Translations under genes and position numbers: made by a program
The notes under the pieces: generated by a model
What the model was told of the DNA's origin: nothing
Database searches by the model: none
What the model saw: the letters and a program-made list of their open reading frames with translations, nothing else
DNA from: Ischnura elegans
Taxonomy: Eukaryota; Arthropoda; Insecta; Odonata; Coenagrionidae
DNA: 64,000 bases
Assembly: GCF_921293095.1 (NCBI RefSeq)
Contig: NC_060252.1
Span: 77,892,866 to 77,956,865 of the forward strand
Direction: 5' to 3'
Shown: positions 48,937 to 60,344 of the stretch, piece after piece
How the letters are laid out: every line of letters starts with the position of its first letter
Position numbering within the stretch: position 1 is the first letter of the stretch

Positions 48937-50640
48937 TAAAAGGTGCCAAACGCAGGTAAATGGAATCTAAGACAGTAAGTGACAGGTGACCAAGGATCCG
49001 AGAGTTAAGATCTATGGAGCATTGCTCTTTAATCCGGCGCATTATAAGTTTTTTGTTTCTAAAACTAATCTGTATTATATTAGCAGATACTCACTCTACG
49101 GCTCTTTACAACGAATATACATAGCCTTCCAATTTGCTATTATTCCTTGATGACAAAAGCAAGGAATATCAGGGGTGAGATTTATTTGCATCTTTTGTCT
49201 CGTCAATACAATAGGAAAAAGTGGAAGCTACTGACTTTAATTTTTTAAATTTAATCCCATAAAAATCGAAGGAGTTTAATATTCGTATTGAATTTTCAAT
49301 TAATGTTAATAGAAAAGATCAGAGGGAAGCCATTTTCAGTGAATATATTGCAATTATTCCTCTTCCCGTCAATATTGACTCATATACGACTTCGTTTATA
49401 ATGACGACGTGCGGTGATATGTCATATTTAATGAAATATGACGCATTAATAAATAGGTAAAATAGGTTAAAAAATAGAGAGGATTGATAAATAGATTAAA
49501 TAAAATTATGAAAGCTTCGAGTATGGCATTATGTTAGTGTAGTTGAAAGAAAGATGTGAAATAGGTATTAAAATTGGCAAGTAATGCCGTTACCAATATA
49601 GTCATTTTTCGCTGAAGCAGTATTTTTATGGCAATCATTTTGTAAAGAATGAAATCACCAGTTTCATTACTGTAAAATGGTAATTTTAGCAGCTAATAAT
49701 TTTATTTTCCAGTTAAGCTTGGGGAATATTTTCTTGGTATAAGACTTCTTGGATGTTACCAAAAAGCGAAGGAAATTTTGCTACAGAATGTTGCTCCTTG
49801 ATCAAACAGGCCTTTTGTTAAATATTAAGGATTGAAAGAGCTTATCGTGCTTTATATATTGCAAACAGGAAATAATAGCACGGATTACTGCATCACTCTG
49901 CCTCTGGCATGACGAAGTAGGCCTGCACCAGAGCTCTGCGAAATTGAACTAATTATCTTCGTCCACCCTTGCACTTTGCACAGCTCACCTTTCGTGGCCT
50001 TCATTAGTGTCAATAACGTTGTCTCTTACATATATTCACCAACATGAATAGCGTTGGTAGCACCTTTATAAAATCACCTGGAAAAATACAAATATTCTTC
50101 ATTAAAAATTTTCCGAATCCATTAATAATTAGATCATAAAGGTAACGTAATTTGGATAAGTTATTTAATTACGAAAATAATGTTTAAAACACAATACATG
50201 ATGATAATAAAAATAGAGCATTGTGCCCTTTACTGAGTAACTACTCCGATCTAAATTTCCTTATTTTAACACGTTTTTTTATGTAGAAGTATCAGTTTCG
50301 TGTACAGATTTTCAGCTGAGTGCCGAATTTTGCTAAAATATACTCATAAAATGATTACATTAGTGTCAGAGTGAGCAAAATTTAAACAAAATGTTTTAAA
50401 TATACATTTATTATTTCTAATTTTAATTTATATTCTTAGGTATTTTGTATATCCATGTAATTAATCACTGCTCGGTAAATTGCGCTAAAAATGTGTTTCG
50501 CATTATCCAAATATTACTATCATTATTAGTATTAATTATTATTCGATTCTTTTCTTCATCGAGGGGTCCACTAGTTCTTTTTTGAAAGGAATTCCTTGCG
50601 TAAACCCATCTTAAAAACTTTTGGGAGTTGAGATATGCAC
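48937..50640. other. AT-rich non-coding stretch
   Basis: No gene or element recognised. Confidence 0.5.
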
Positions 50641-50714
50641 TGTCCAGGCAAAGAAAATTACTCAAATCTGGATAGGACTGCTTGGTCGTGAGTGTTGAAC
50701 CGGGTACTTCGACG

Positions 50715-50795
50715 CACGGAGTAGCAGACTTGATTGTCGAACTGAAGTGGGTCATATAGCTGAGCGTGGGGCATTATATATACTCCAGAGAGCTC
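50715..50795 (-). promoter_or_regulatory. Candidate minus-strand core promoter
   Basis: On the minus strand TATATATAATGCCCCACG (TATA element about 50775-50784) is followed by CTTCAGTTCGACAATCAAG, where the TCAGT initiator A is near 50744. TATA-to-initiator spacing is about 35 bases when measured from TATAATG, the same spacing as in the gene at 56.5 kb. The surroundings (50690-50960) are GC-richer. A 96-codon minus-strand frame (50465-50755) starts upstream of the predicted start site and resembles no family, so no coding product can be assigned. Confidence 0.3.
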
Positions 50796-50960
50796 TCTCT
50801 CCTCCTCCCGTTTTTCACGCAATACCTCAACCCCCGGCCTAAAGTGCGGATATTGCACTGGAGACACCGCCACCACGTAACACGTACTTCCCCTGAGCAA
50901 AAGTTTCACAAGTTACCAACAAGGCGTTTCGTAATCCAAACCGCTTCATTCATATCCAGC

Positions 50961-52214
50961 ATGACAAAGAAAAGCACGGAGCCAGTTTCATTGCCCTCCG
51001 TCTCTCATTGAATTTGGCACCTAGTTGTTTTCGAAGTTGACTTATAGCGAGTAGATGTCCCAGTCACTTCGGTTAATTGTGTTTTTAACATTGTTTGGGA
51101 TAAGTAGAACCACTACAAGTAGTCTCCTCGAAGAGAAAGATAAAAAATAAAATAGTTTATGAGATGGTTAAATCGCTGGAGGTCCAAACCGGTCTGGATT
51201 GTGCTTAAATATTTAGTGGTATGATTTCATTTGACTTTGTTATTGACGTTTTAAAAAAGTTTCGTTCTTTAAAAATGAATCGAAATCCGTGTAAAAAACA
51301 TTTCATTGACATATACTGGCGACATACCGTCATGACAGATTTTTTTTACTTCAGCTTGCATACAACAGCAGCCACCAAAACGCCAAAGCAATAGATCCAA
51401 CGTGATGCAATCATAAATGATCAATAAAAATACGATTTTATTAGATTTGATGAAATCACAAACTGATAAGGGGTAAAACAAATTAAATAAAATTTATGAG
51501 ACTAACGTGCAAATGTAATCACTCCATACATAAAATGCATGAATTTAAGAATAATAATGGCAGCGTTACCTGTGGTAGTTAGTAGTGGATAAGAGAAAAT
51601 GTTTTCTGCAGCGAGGATTTTCAGAACAGTGAAACGGTTAAAAAGAGACTTTAATAAAGACAAGCAGCATATAAAACTAAAAGAAAAACACCATAAGTTA
51701 TATACGCAATTGATTGAAATAAAAGTAGGCATTTAATGAGAGGATAGTGACTTGTGGTGTCCACGGTGAGTGAGTGGTAAGTAGAAGAAAAAATTGTCAT
51801 TCGATGCTCGTTACCATGTTTAAGGGTGATTTACTCCGTTAAATAATTAAATAACAGAAAACGGGACATACCTTGGCCGAAAAATGATATTCTTCGGCAT
51901 ATTTAGGGCCAAAACTATTCCCTGTTAGTAGCTGTATCTGACAAAACTACGAGGTTTTAACTTAGACGTTAAAAATGGCTAATAAATGACGAGAAGGTTG
52001 AGTTTTTACTGAGAAAGATAATATGGTATTGTATTTTAATACCAGCAACCTCTATATTTATGCCGTATGCTTAAAAATAGCTATTAATTTAACAAACTTT
52101 TTTCAATTGATTTCGGCTGATTTTTTCGTTCAGCTGAATGAATGCCAGATATGACATTCCAGAGGTATAGCCATGGTCCGTATCTAAGGCATCCGTATAT
52201 AAATGCTTACTATA
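50961..52214. other. AT-rich non-coding stretch
   Basis: No gene or element recognised. Confidence 0.5.
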
Positions 52215-52273
52215 TACGAGATTTAATAAATATATATGCATGACATGCACATATATATTTATTATATTTCGTA
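52215..52273. repeat. Long imperfect AT-rich hairpin
   Basis: TACGAGATTTAATAAATATA on the left pairs with TATATTTATTATATTTCGTA on the right through two mismatches, closing on GCATG-A-CATGC with a 2-base bulge. The stem is about 28 bp with a minimal loop. The tiny loop argues against a microRNA precursor; a fold-back remnant is more likely. Confidence 0.75.
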
Positions 52274-52900
52274 TTGTTGATTATTTTTGGAATAAAATAT
52301 TATTATTATTTTTCTCGATCGTGGATCCAGCATCAGAGTTTGGCCCAATTACTCCCATATAAGTAGTGCACTACAGATATCTCTGTCTGTTGATTCAGAA
52401 GCGCGCATTCTTTTTTAGATAAGAGAGTGACCTCTGATACGGTGACCATTGGAAATTTATCGACACGCTCATTAATCTCCTCGGGCACGGCCCTCGTTTT
52501 TCGTACGAAACTACATATATTTTCATACATAAACGTGTCTTCCGCGTGTAATCATAGTTTTCTATGTAATTTTTTAACCGGCTAGTTACCTTCTCTTATA
52601 AGAATATATATCAGCTCACCGATGTAGGAATTTACTGCTTTTTCTAGGCAAAAACTTCACCTTTTACGGAATTTTTTTTTTTCTAAGTTCTATATATCCC
52701 AAAAATAACGTTTATACAGTTATTTATGGATAGAAAGATAGAGATAAGAATTGATACCCTAAACGGGTTTCTCATTAAATAAATCACTTTTTATTAACAA
52801 ATGTTCTTTACCCTACTCCATTCTGCATTTAACCTGCAATGAATTTATTTTTAAATCACAGAGAATTCAAGTCTATATTCGTAGTGCAGATTTGATATAA
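52274..52900. other. AT-rich non-coding stretch
   Basis: No gene or element recognised. Confidence 0.5.
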
Positions 52901-53450
52901 GCGTACATGAAGGAATATTTTAAGTTAACCATGCATTTTTATAACTCCTATTCATTACTCTTCAAGGTGTAATGATGGCTTTGAACCGTTCTGAAAATTC
53001 TTAGTTTAACAGGTACTGTGTGAACACTTTGATATGGGCATCTCTGTAAAATTATATCAATGTTTTTTTAATTTCACGTCCTAATGGAAAAGACCTTGCA
53101 AAAGAACGGAGGTGAATAAAAAATATTGAAGCATAAGAATTGAATTGAAAAGGCGGCAGAAATAAATACCAAAATTATTAGGGTTTAGAAATTGTATAAA
53201 ATCAAAAACTTTGTTTTAATTTGTAAAAAACATTTGAAGTTGGACTTTGCCAATATTGGAGCCAATTCGAGTCTTGATCATTCATTATTTCTTGAACTTC
53301 CACTGCTTTCCTACCCTACGTTTTTCATGGACGTTGGGTGGCAATTTGAATTCCTAGATTTTATTTAAATTTTAGTATAAATTTTTAATCGGCTTTATAA
53401 TAGCCTTGTTTGTATTACTTCACCTCCAGATATGGTTAAGATATAAATGC
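52901..53450 (+). repeat. Dispersed 530-bp repeat, copy 2
   Basis: Direct relative of 43019-43545, starting GCGTACATGAAG. It has about 25 extra bases near 53210-53240 (TTTTAATTTGTAAAAAACAT) that copy 1 lacks. No preserved reading frame. Confidence 0.85.
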
Positions 53451-55740
53451 ATTCTTTATAACAAACACTGAAGCACCGTTAGGTTATCAATTTTTCGGAA
53501 ATGCTTCATTAATAGTACTAAATAAGGTTATTCTATTAGATTCACCCAGCAATTATCCTATTTACCTTCATTTTATTTAGAGAAGCTTATAATATTTATG
53601 TGCTTAAATTTTCATTTCCTAAAAGGTGCTTACTGTTATGAGATGATATTCATAAATTATCTTAGCGAATCTCCATCGGAATCACTGTTTTTTTTATTCA
53701 TTAAAAGTTGCATCCGAAATGGCTTTGACACTTTTCGGACATAAATTCTAGGTTTATCAAACATCAACTCCTTTTCTGGTGAAGTGCACATGATCCGCGA
53801 ACTAATCACGGATTCTAAATTATGGCAGTAATATTTCACATCTCTATAAACACGGAAAGCCAATGATTGCCTTCATTTGCTAGAAATTTCTGAGTGAAAA
53901 ACGACCCGGAATCTAATTACCATATGCGATGATAAAATGTGGTCGTAAATTTCATTCTTAACGAGGTTTCATTATGACGGATTTTTGCATTTTTCTCTCT
54001 CTCCTGCTGGATGTCCCGACCAGGATGAAACGTTGCTATTTGCTTGTGTGGATATGTGCGCGTTTTAACAAAATATTTTATTCCATTTGTGAGGCATATA
54101 TCCAGTTCGTCATGCAATTGTTCAGTCCCCGTATTTATCAAGCTTAATCAGATTTTAGATGCCAGAAAACCAACAGTTTTCAATAATTTTATGAAATATT
54201 TTCGGTCCATAAAAAAAAATTAGTTTTACACGTACGAAATCAATGTAACAACTAAGATTTTTATACCATAAGGAGAGCTTTTCTCCGTTTGATACTCCAA
54301 GATATTTTACAAATCTAGCATAGATAAAGACTAGACTCGAAAGCTCTTAGTCACTACGAGCCTTTTTGTAGGTTGATATTTAAATTTTCCAGACTATACT
54401 TTAAGAGGTTTTTATTTTTCTTGAGCATTTGATACACGAATTTGGATTATAATTGTTACTTATGCTTATTCCTTTTAGGCATCAAACACTGGCAGGAATT
54501 GATAATCAGGTGGTGGTGCTATGAATTAAGGAAAATATTACGTTAAAATACCCCTTTTCTTAATTTTTTATCAATTTTGTGACCAAATGGTTAGAGGCTA
54601 CTCTTAAATATTCAGCTCACTTTAAATAGGATGAATATTAGACACTGGGTCACAAATTTGGATTGCCTCACTACCTACATCTTATTCACAAATTTATCCT
54701 TTATCTGTTGCTATCGGAGATCAGCTTCTTTTTAAAATCTCAGATATCACCATCGCTTTTTTTTAACACAACTTGTGCGAAAAATGTCTTTTTTTCAAGA
54801 TCCCTCTTTAAATTAGTGAGCTATGTTTTTCAACCTCCTATGGGGTTTGCAATTTAAACTATTGTCGGTATGTAATTGATTCATTTCGGCACTAAAAGTT
54901 CAATGCATTATTCTATTCCATTTATTGTAAACGTTGAATCGATTCCCGGGGCAACGAACGAGTTTCTGCGAGGCCTAATCATAGACGGTTGAAGTTAGTG
55001 CATTGAGGCAACAAGTATCATGAAACTCCGTAAGAGACACCCATTAGTCTTCATCTTCCACTTGTCCGCAGAAATATTGTTATGAGTTCACTGATAATCA
55101 ACTACATCATTGTTCTCGAAATTGCAATGAATTAATACCCATTCATTCAGGATCTATTGCTATGTAAACATATGTGTTTTTCAAGTTTTTGCTTACAAGA
55201 CAATTCCATAAATTGTTATCATACTATTCCATTCCATATTGCTAAGAGGAAAATGTGTACGAAGTACGAATATTTATCTTAATATATAATTTTTGTGTCC
55301 CTATTCTCATTGCTGAAGTTCATATTTTTTTATTTTCTTGGTTATAAATTTGTTTTGCAGATAAAATATATGATTTTGCTCACAGTTTTAACAGCATCCT
55401 TTCATAATCCCAATAATCTTACTGTGCTTACTGTAGAATGAGCTATTTTCAAAGAAATTGCATTGATGTACGATGAGGAAACGATGTTTGAACACTACGC
55501 ATTTCATTTGCAAGTGAATGGTACTTCAAACCGGTCGATTGAGAAAGCCCTGCTGGATTAAAATGGGAAAATTGGTAAATCGGGGAGACAAATGAGGAAA
55601 AATTTACAAACTCATTGCTTTTTTTCCTTACCCTAAAGTGTCAAAACCAAGTAAACATGGACGGTCACTGGGGTGATAAATAGAGAAATCACTCACTCCG
55701 AAAGAGAAACGACGGATTACGTTAACGCTAAATCCTCAAA
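53451..55740. other. AT-rich non-coding stretch upstream of the gene
   Basis: No gene or element recognised. This is the distal upstream region of the secreted-protein gene and could hold its enhancers, but no specific site stands out. Confidence 0.45.
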
Positions 55741-56355
55741 GCGCAGCCGTAATGGGAATCGACACACTTCATGCAACACAATCTCAATCGCAAAACTGTT
55801 TCCCTCTAGTTTTCTCCGTTAAGTATATCCCAGGCAACACCCGACCAAATACCATGACCGACCAGAGCGTGTGGCAGACGAAACTGCTTGTCTCTCAATG
55901 CTCCAACGGGCACGCCTGGGAAAACCGATTGATATTGGGATGAAGTGAAAAAAAGACGGCAAAAAGAGGACTTTGTCTCTCTCTCTCTCTCTCTCTTGTG
56001 TGTGTTGATGGAGGTTGGGCGGTCGCCGCTTGGTGCTCCCGGCGGGAAAAGCCGTCGGTACAGCCCCCCCTTTCAAAAGATCTCCTCCGGGCCGTTCCGC
56101 ATCGCAGAACCCGGGCGTTTTTCCCTCTGCCACTGCTGTTTCACCCGTTGCATCAGGAGTGGCGCCCCACCGACAGTGGCAACGCTTATCGACGACGACA
56201 AATGAAGAGCGTTTCCCAACCCCACGAGGCATTTTCGACGGCCGTTCCACCAAGCCCCTCCCGTTCCAGGATAACCTCTTCCTCACCCTACCCCCTCGAA
56301 TTCTCTAGACTTCTCTGCACTTCCTCGCGTTGTAACGCCGCAAAACCTTGGGACG
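55741..56355 (+). promoter_or_regulatory. GC-rich proximal upstream region of the gene
   Basis: This CpG-rich interval directly precedes the TATA box of the gene at 56502. It holds a (TC)n tract at 55976-55996, a candidate GAGA-factor site. Overlapping open frames on both strands (up to 155 codons) come from the GC-rich composition and conflict with the promoter, so I leave them out as genes. Confidence 0.5.
55976..55996. repeat. (TC)10 tract, GAGA-factor-type site
   Basis: An uninterrupted run of about ten TC dinucleotides, about 400 bases upstream of the initiator of the DUF4779-like gene. CT/GA runs at this distance are bound by GAGA factor in insects (known from other genes). Confidence 0.85.
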
Positions 56356-56393
56356 TATAAAAAGGACTGCTGTCTTTGGATAACTAAGTCAGT
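56356..56393 (+). promoter_or_regulatory. Core promoter: TATA box and initiator
   Basis: TATAAAAA at 56356-56363 is followed by AAGTCAGTCG with the TCAGT initiator A at 56391. The spacing is 35 bases from the first T, slightly long, so the true start could be a few bases upstream. The resulting leader (about 56391-56501) contains no upstream ATG. A focused TATA promoter suits an inducible or tissue-specific gene rather than a housekeeping one. Confidence 0.8.
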
Positions 56394-56501
56394 CGTTCGA
56401 AGCAAGCATTCGGGACACAGTGTCTGGACTCTTCTGGTGGAGCTGAAATTCTCGTGGCGGAGATAAGTGTGGAGTGTTTTCTCGGCTGGTTTTGAAGCAG
56501 C

Positions 56502-57311
56502 ATGGAGACCTTCAGAGGGTCCCTGAGGTTAGCGGCGTTCGTGCTGGCGATCGCCGCCGTGGTCAGCAGCTACCAGATCGCTGAGGAGGATGAAGAGGTC
56601 GCCCTGCTGGTGAGGCAGAGGCGGAGTCCGGGGGAGCGGCAGTTTTTCGGCGACCTCGAGGTAGCCGCCTCACACGGGCACCACTGGGAGAAGGGCGGCG
56701 GAGAAGAACACCACTCAGACCACCACAGTCACCACGGGCACAAGGGAGACAAGGGATACAAGGGTCACCACGAGCACAAGAAAGGCCACCACGGCAAGCA
56801 CGGCAAGGAGGAGCACAGCGGGCACCACGAAGAGGGCGGAGGCCACAAGAAAGGTCACCACGAGGGAGGCGGAGAGTACGGGGAACACCACCACGGTCAT
56901 AAGGGTCACAAAGCCGCCCACTTCGGTCACAAGAAGGGACACAAGAAAGGTCACGAGGAGAAGGGATTCCACAAGAAGTACCACAAGGACGACTACCACA
57001 AGAAGCACCACTTCTACGACGAGGCCCACAAGGAGGGGAAGCATCACAAGCACGCCGATCACCACGAGCACCACGGGGGCAAGGAAGGTCACCACAAGAA
57101 GGGAGGTCACCACAAGTCCGGGCACCACCACGACCACCACGGCAAGAAGGGCCACCATGGCAAGGGGCACTACTACGACGAACACAAGGGACACAAGGGC
57201 CACCACGGACACGACGAGCACCACGGACACAAGGAGGATTATGGGAAGAAGGGAGGTCACAAGGATCACAAGGAGTGGGGATTCAGCAGCGGGCACGGAG
57301 GCCACGGTTGA
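56502..57311 (+). CDS. Secreted His/Gly/Lys-rich protein, DUF4779-like, furin-processed
   Basis: Single-exon gene of 269 residues. The start is the first ATG after the predicted transcription start and has A at -3 and G at +4. Residues 1-23 form a signal peptide (positive METFR, hydrophobic core to AAVVSS). A short acidic propeptide (AEEDEE) leads to RQRR at 38-41, a classic furin site, leaving a 228-residue product from S42. That product is extremely rich in His (68, about 30%), Lys, Gly and Glu/Asp, has no cysteine, and is built from irregular GHHxHKKGH-type repeats around a more specific middle block (GFHKKYHKDDYHKKHHFYDE, residues 155-174) and a KGHYYDEHKGHKG segment. This arrangement matches the insect DUF4779 family as I recall it; function is unknown there. 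Metal binding, buffering or a cuticle/matrix role is inferred from composition. Third codon positions are GC-rich, unlike the flanks. Confidence 0.93.
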   Translation: METFRGSLRLAAFVLAIAAVVSSYQIAEEDEEVALLVRQRRSPGERQFFGDLEVAASHGHHWEKGGGEEHHSDHHSHHGHKGDKGYKGHHEHKKGHHGKHGKEEHSGHHEEGGGHKKGHHEGGGEYGEHHHGHKGHKAAHFGHKKGHKKGHEEKGFHKKYHKDDYHKKHHFYDEAHKEGKHHKHADHHEHHGGKEGHHKKGGHHKSGHHHDHHGKKGHHGKGHYYDEHKGHKGHHGHDEHHGHKEDYGKKGGHKDHKEWGFSSGHGGHG

Positions 57312-57469
57312 GGGGTCCGATTGGGGCGTCGCTGAGGGCCCGGCCCTTCTCAGGAGGCACTCACGATCCGTCCACTTGGAGAATTACTTGTTACTATTTA
57401 ACGTTGAATCTATTGTTGGATGCTATTTGGTTATTTATTTATTCAGAATGTTTAAAAGTTTTAATCGTG

Positions 57470-57475
57470 AATAAA
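57470..57475 (+). terminator. Polyadenylation signal AATAAA
   Basis: A perfect AATAAA lies 159 bases after the stop codon of the DUF4779-like gene, followed by a T-rich segment (CTTGTTTTAATCG) about 30 bases on. It implies a 3' UTR of roughly 180 bases. Confidence 0.85.
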
Positions 57476-57499
57476 GCGAAATGACTCGGAAGAGGAAAA

Positions 57500-60344
57500 C
57501 TGCTTGTTTTAATCGTCAATTACCCCCATGATATTACTCGTATGCGTGGTATTCATTATTAGGAAATATTTAGCTCTGCTTTCACTGCGGTGAAATTGAA
57601 TTATAATTTACCTATTGGTCATCACTTGCTTGCCTTATATTTACAGAAATCTAAAAGGTAAAAAAAGACAGGTTTCTTCTTTCTCCTTTCGTTAGAGTCA
57701 TCCGGGTTTTATGACAATCTAAGGTATTACTTTAAACTAAAAACTAAATGAGCTAGGTTATTCTTAGATTTATAACCCAAACCAATTTCTGTTGGTTAAA
57801 ATGTGGTGTGGTCACTACAGGGTATGGAGTATGGAATTGCAAATAATAAGGAGAATATTTCATAGCAATAGTATTTCGCAGAGCATGGAATTGCAAATAG
57901 TAAAAAGAATACTTCATTGCAATAGTATTTCGCAGAATTAATCTCAAAGATTAGTTCCTGGCCTCTATTAAATTTACATTAGGACCAGAAAACAATTTTT
58001 CAGACTTTACTGGAAATGGAAAAATGTTTATTCCTCTAAGGATATCCAAAATTATTGCAATTTCATTTGCTAATGCATTATTGGAAAAAATGAATCGAAT
58101 TCAGCTAAACATTTTGTTAAAACAATACAAAGAATCTTTCCATTTTTCAATCGAGAAATTTAAATTTTATTTTGAAGCAAGATTTTATAAAAATAAAACA
58201 GATAATTTATTGCAATTTAATTTCATTTGTTTGCAACCTCCTCATTTCAGTTGATAAGTTGAGTATAAGTAAGTTGATATCATTACTGTAACAATAAAAT
58301 TTTGGATCATTTTTGATGAAAAGTTGTTCAATGTTTTTTTTCGTGAAAAGAAAAATAGTACGGTTGAATAACAGAGCTACATTTTCTTCCTGATGAAAAA
58401 GTTTCCTTGGCTTCCTCATTCCACGTAAATTACTTAACCCACTGACTCACATAACCACTTGGTAGTCAACGGTACTGAAGAAGGAAGCCATCGCAAAAAA
58501 TAGCTTCTCTTATAAAAACGTTGACAACTCAACGCTACCTTTCCCATAAGGCATTTCCACGTGCGTCGCACTTTCACTTGGACTTCCCTATGGAGCGGAA
58601 TATTGATTTTTTCCCATACGACTTTCTCGGTTTAGTGATTTAGTTCCGTCTACGCGGTCATAAATAAATGGGACGTTTTTCTTTCAACTGCTTGGGAAAG
58701 AAAACTCGAATCCAAATTCAAACATTGAAGTTCCACTAAGTAAAAAGTATTCCTTTGCTAGATATAGAGTGGCTACTTTTTTCAGATACATTTTATTACA
58801 AATATTCCATATCGCAAATCCGTATGCAGTGATTCAATTGTGATGCATTATGAATTGACTAAGTTTGATATTCCATTATCACGGGTTGATGTAAATTTAC
58901 CTTCGGTTACATGATAGGGTGGTTTCATAGAGAATATCATATGAACTTTTCTCCCAGTTTTTCTCGCTTAAAGGAGTAAATATTTTTCACTAAGCTGTGT
59001 TTTTTACCTCAGAAGCGAGTTTTAATCACGTAACATTAAACCTATTATTATTCATACATTCCATGATAGTATAATTCAACTGAAATGGATAAATTAAATA
59101 CGGTATAGGACTCCTACCCGCGAAATACTTCCTAGTGGAGCAAATGGTTTGAGGTATGGAAATCTATTTTATATTAAATTGCTAAAGCCAAGACAGTTAT
59201 TGAGGAAATAAGATTCTATTGTTTGAACCTGTAGGGATAAATTTATCTCATAATTCAGGGGCGAATCAATTATTATACCATCCTAAAATAAGACCCTTTC
59301 AGGGGTTATATTTCCTGAAATTGTGCTGCGCAAGGGTGCCAGAACAAAAGTTTTCCAGAAGTGGAAAGGCACGTGAGAGTTTTCTGGCCATCGCGATGCT
59401 ATAACGCTATTCAATAGATATCCAATTAAGTGTCAGACTCACTCTCATGAACTTTCTGTGTGGAAATTTTCGTTCCCTTTTCACACATTCAATTGCATTA
59501 TGAACTTCCCACCTTTTATCCCTTTTCACGGAATCTATATTCAGCATCCCCCACGCGGCGTAAAGGCGAAGAAGGGGGTGGTCCCGCCCTTCCTTGTGCG
59601 GGCAAAACAAGAGCAAATGTGTGCGTCAGCCAATATTTTTGAAAGCATTTGGAGATTTGTCACTTTCATTTCCTTACACCATACTGCCGCTTTGGCGACA
59701 CGGCCGTTTTTACACTCTTGTCTGATTCCTGTGGAAATTCGACATTCGTGCGGTGCCGCTGGATGGCGTAGTGGATTTTTAATGGTGTCTTCATTCATAT
59801 TTTTTGTTGGAATAGGAGACTTTTGCGGGACGTTCACAAAAAACAAACTCTTTATTAACATCATGGAGATTATAGAATACTGAATCAGTCGTGAATTTAT
59901 CACGTTTACCAGGAGGCTTGTGAAGTCAAACGCACAAGGTACGGATACGGTATTCCTGCGCCATCCAAAGCAGTCTATGTAGTGTATGGTCGTCTTTTAT
60001 TACGAGAAAGCAAATTAGGACAGTTACCTTTCGGAGAGACACTGAGAACAATAACTTCGAACCACGCAATGCCTTTTACAGACATTTATTTCGATTTTCC
60101 GACAGAAATTAAAAAAATGTATTTTGCGAGGAAATATTCCGCTTGCTTCGATTTTAAATATTTTATTTTCATTTTTATTTATGTGATTGAATTAATATTG
60201 AGGATTATAAAATTATTTTCTCTTTGTTTTATGTTGATACCAGTAGCAGAGAGGACAATAGTTGCTATAAAAACCTGTTCCAACTTCTTTAATATTTCCA
60301 TTGCTATTTCTTGATACTTGTTTATTTTTTTCGGCTATTGCCTA
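57500..60344. other. AT-rich non-coding stretch
   Basis: No gene recognised. 59460-59800 is somewhat GC-richer and gives 120- and 141-codon overlapping frames on opposite strands with no family resemblance. Confidence 0.45.
57831..57937. repeat. 54-bp tandem duplication
   Basis: ATGGAATTGCAAATARTAA...CAATAGTATTTCGCAGA occurs twice with a period of 54 bases and few differences. The period is a multiple of three, so the minus strand shows an 18-residue repeated peptide (LRNTIAMKYS...YYLQFH), but there is no other sign of coding. Confidence 0.88.

Noticed and set aside
52215..52273. Hairpin considered as a microRNA precursor
   Set aside because: The loop is one base and the arms are simple AT-rich sequence, unlike Drosha/Dicer substrates.
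55819..56286. 155-codon minus-strand frame, with 86-120-codon plus-strand frames, upstream of the gene
   Set aside because: They arise from GC-rich promoter DNA, overlap each other on both strands and have no domain.
56715..57305. 196-codon Val/Leu-rich frame on the minus strand
   Set aside because: It is the antisense of the His/Gly/Lys-rich coding sequence; CAC, AAG and GGC codons read backwards give Val, Leu and Ala/Pro-type residues. The plus strand has promoter, signal peptide and polyadenylation signal.
57157..57474. 105-codon Thr/Arg-rich frame overlapping the end of the gene
   Set aside because: Alternate-frame shadow of the repetitive coding sequence; Thr/Arg-rich nonsense composition.
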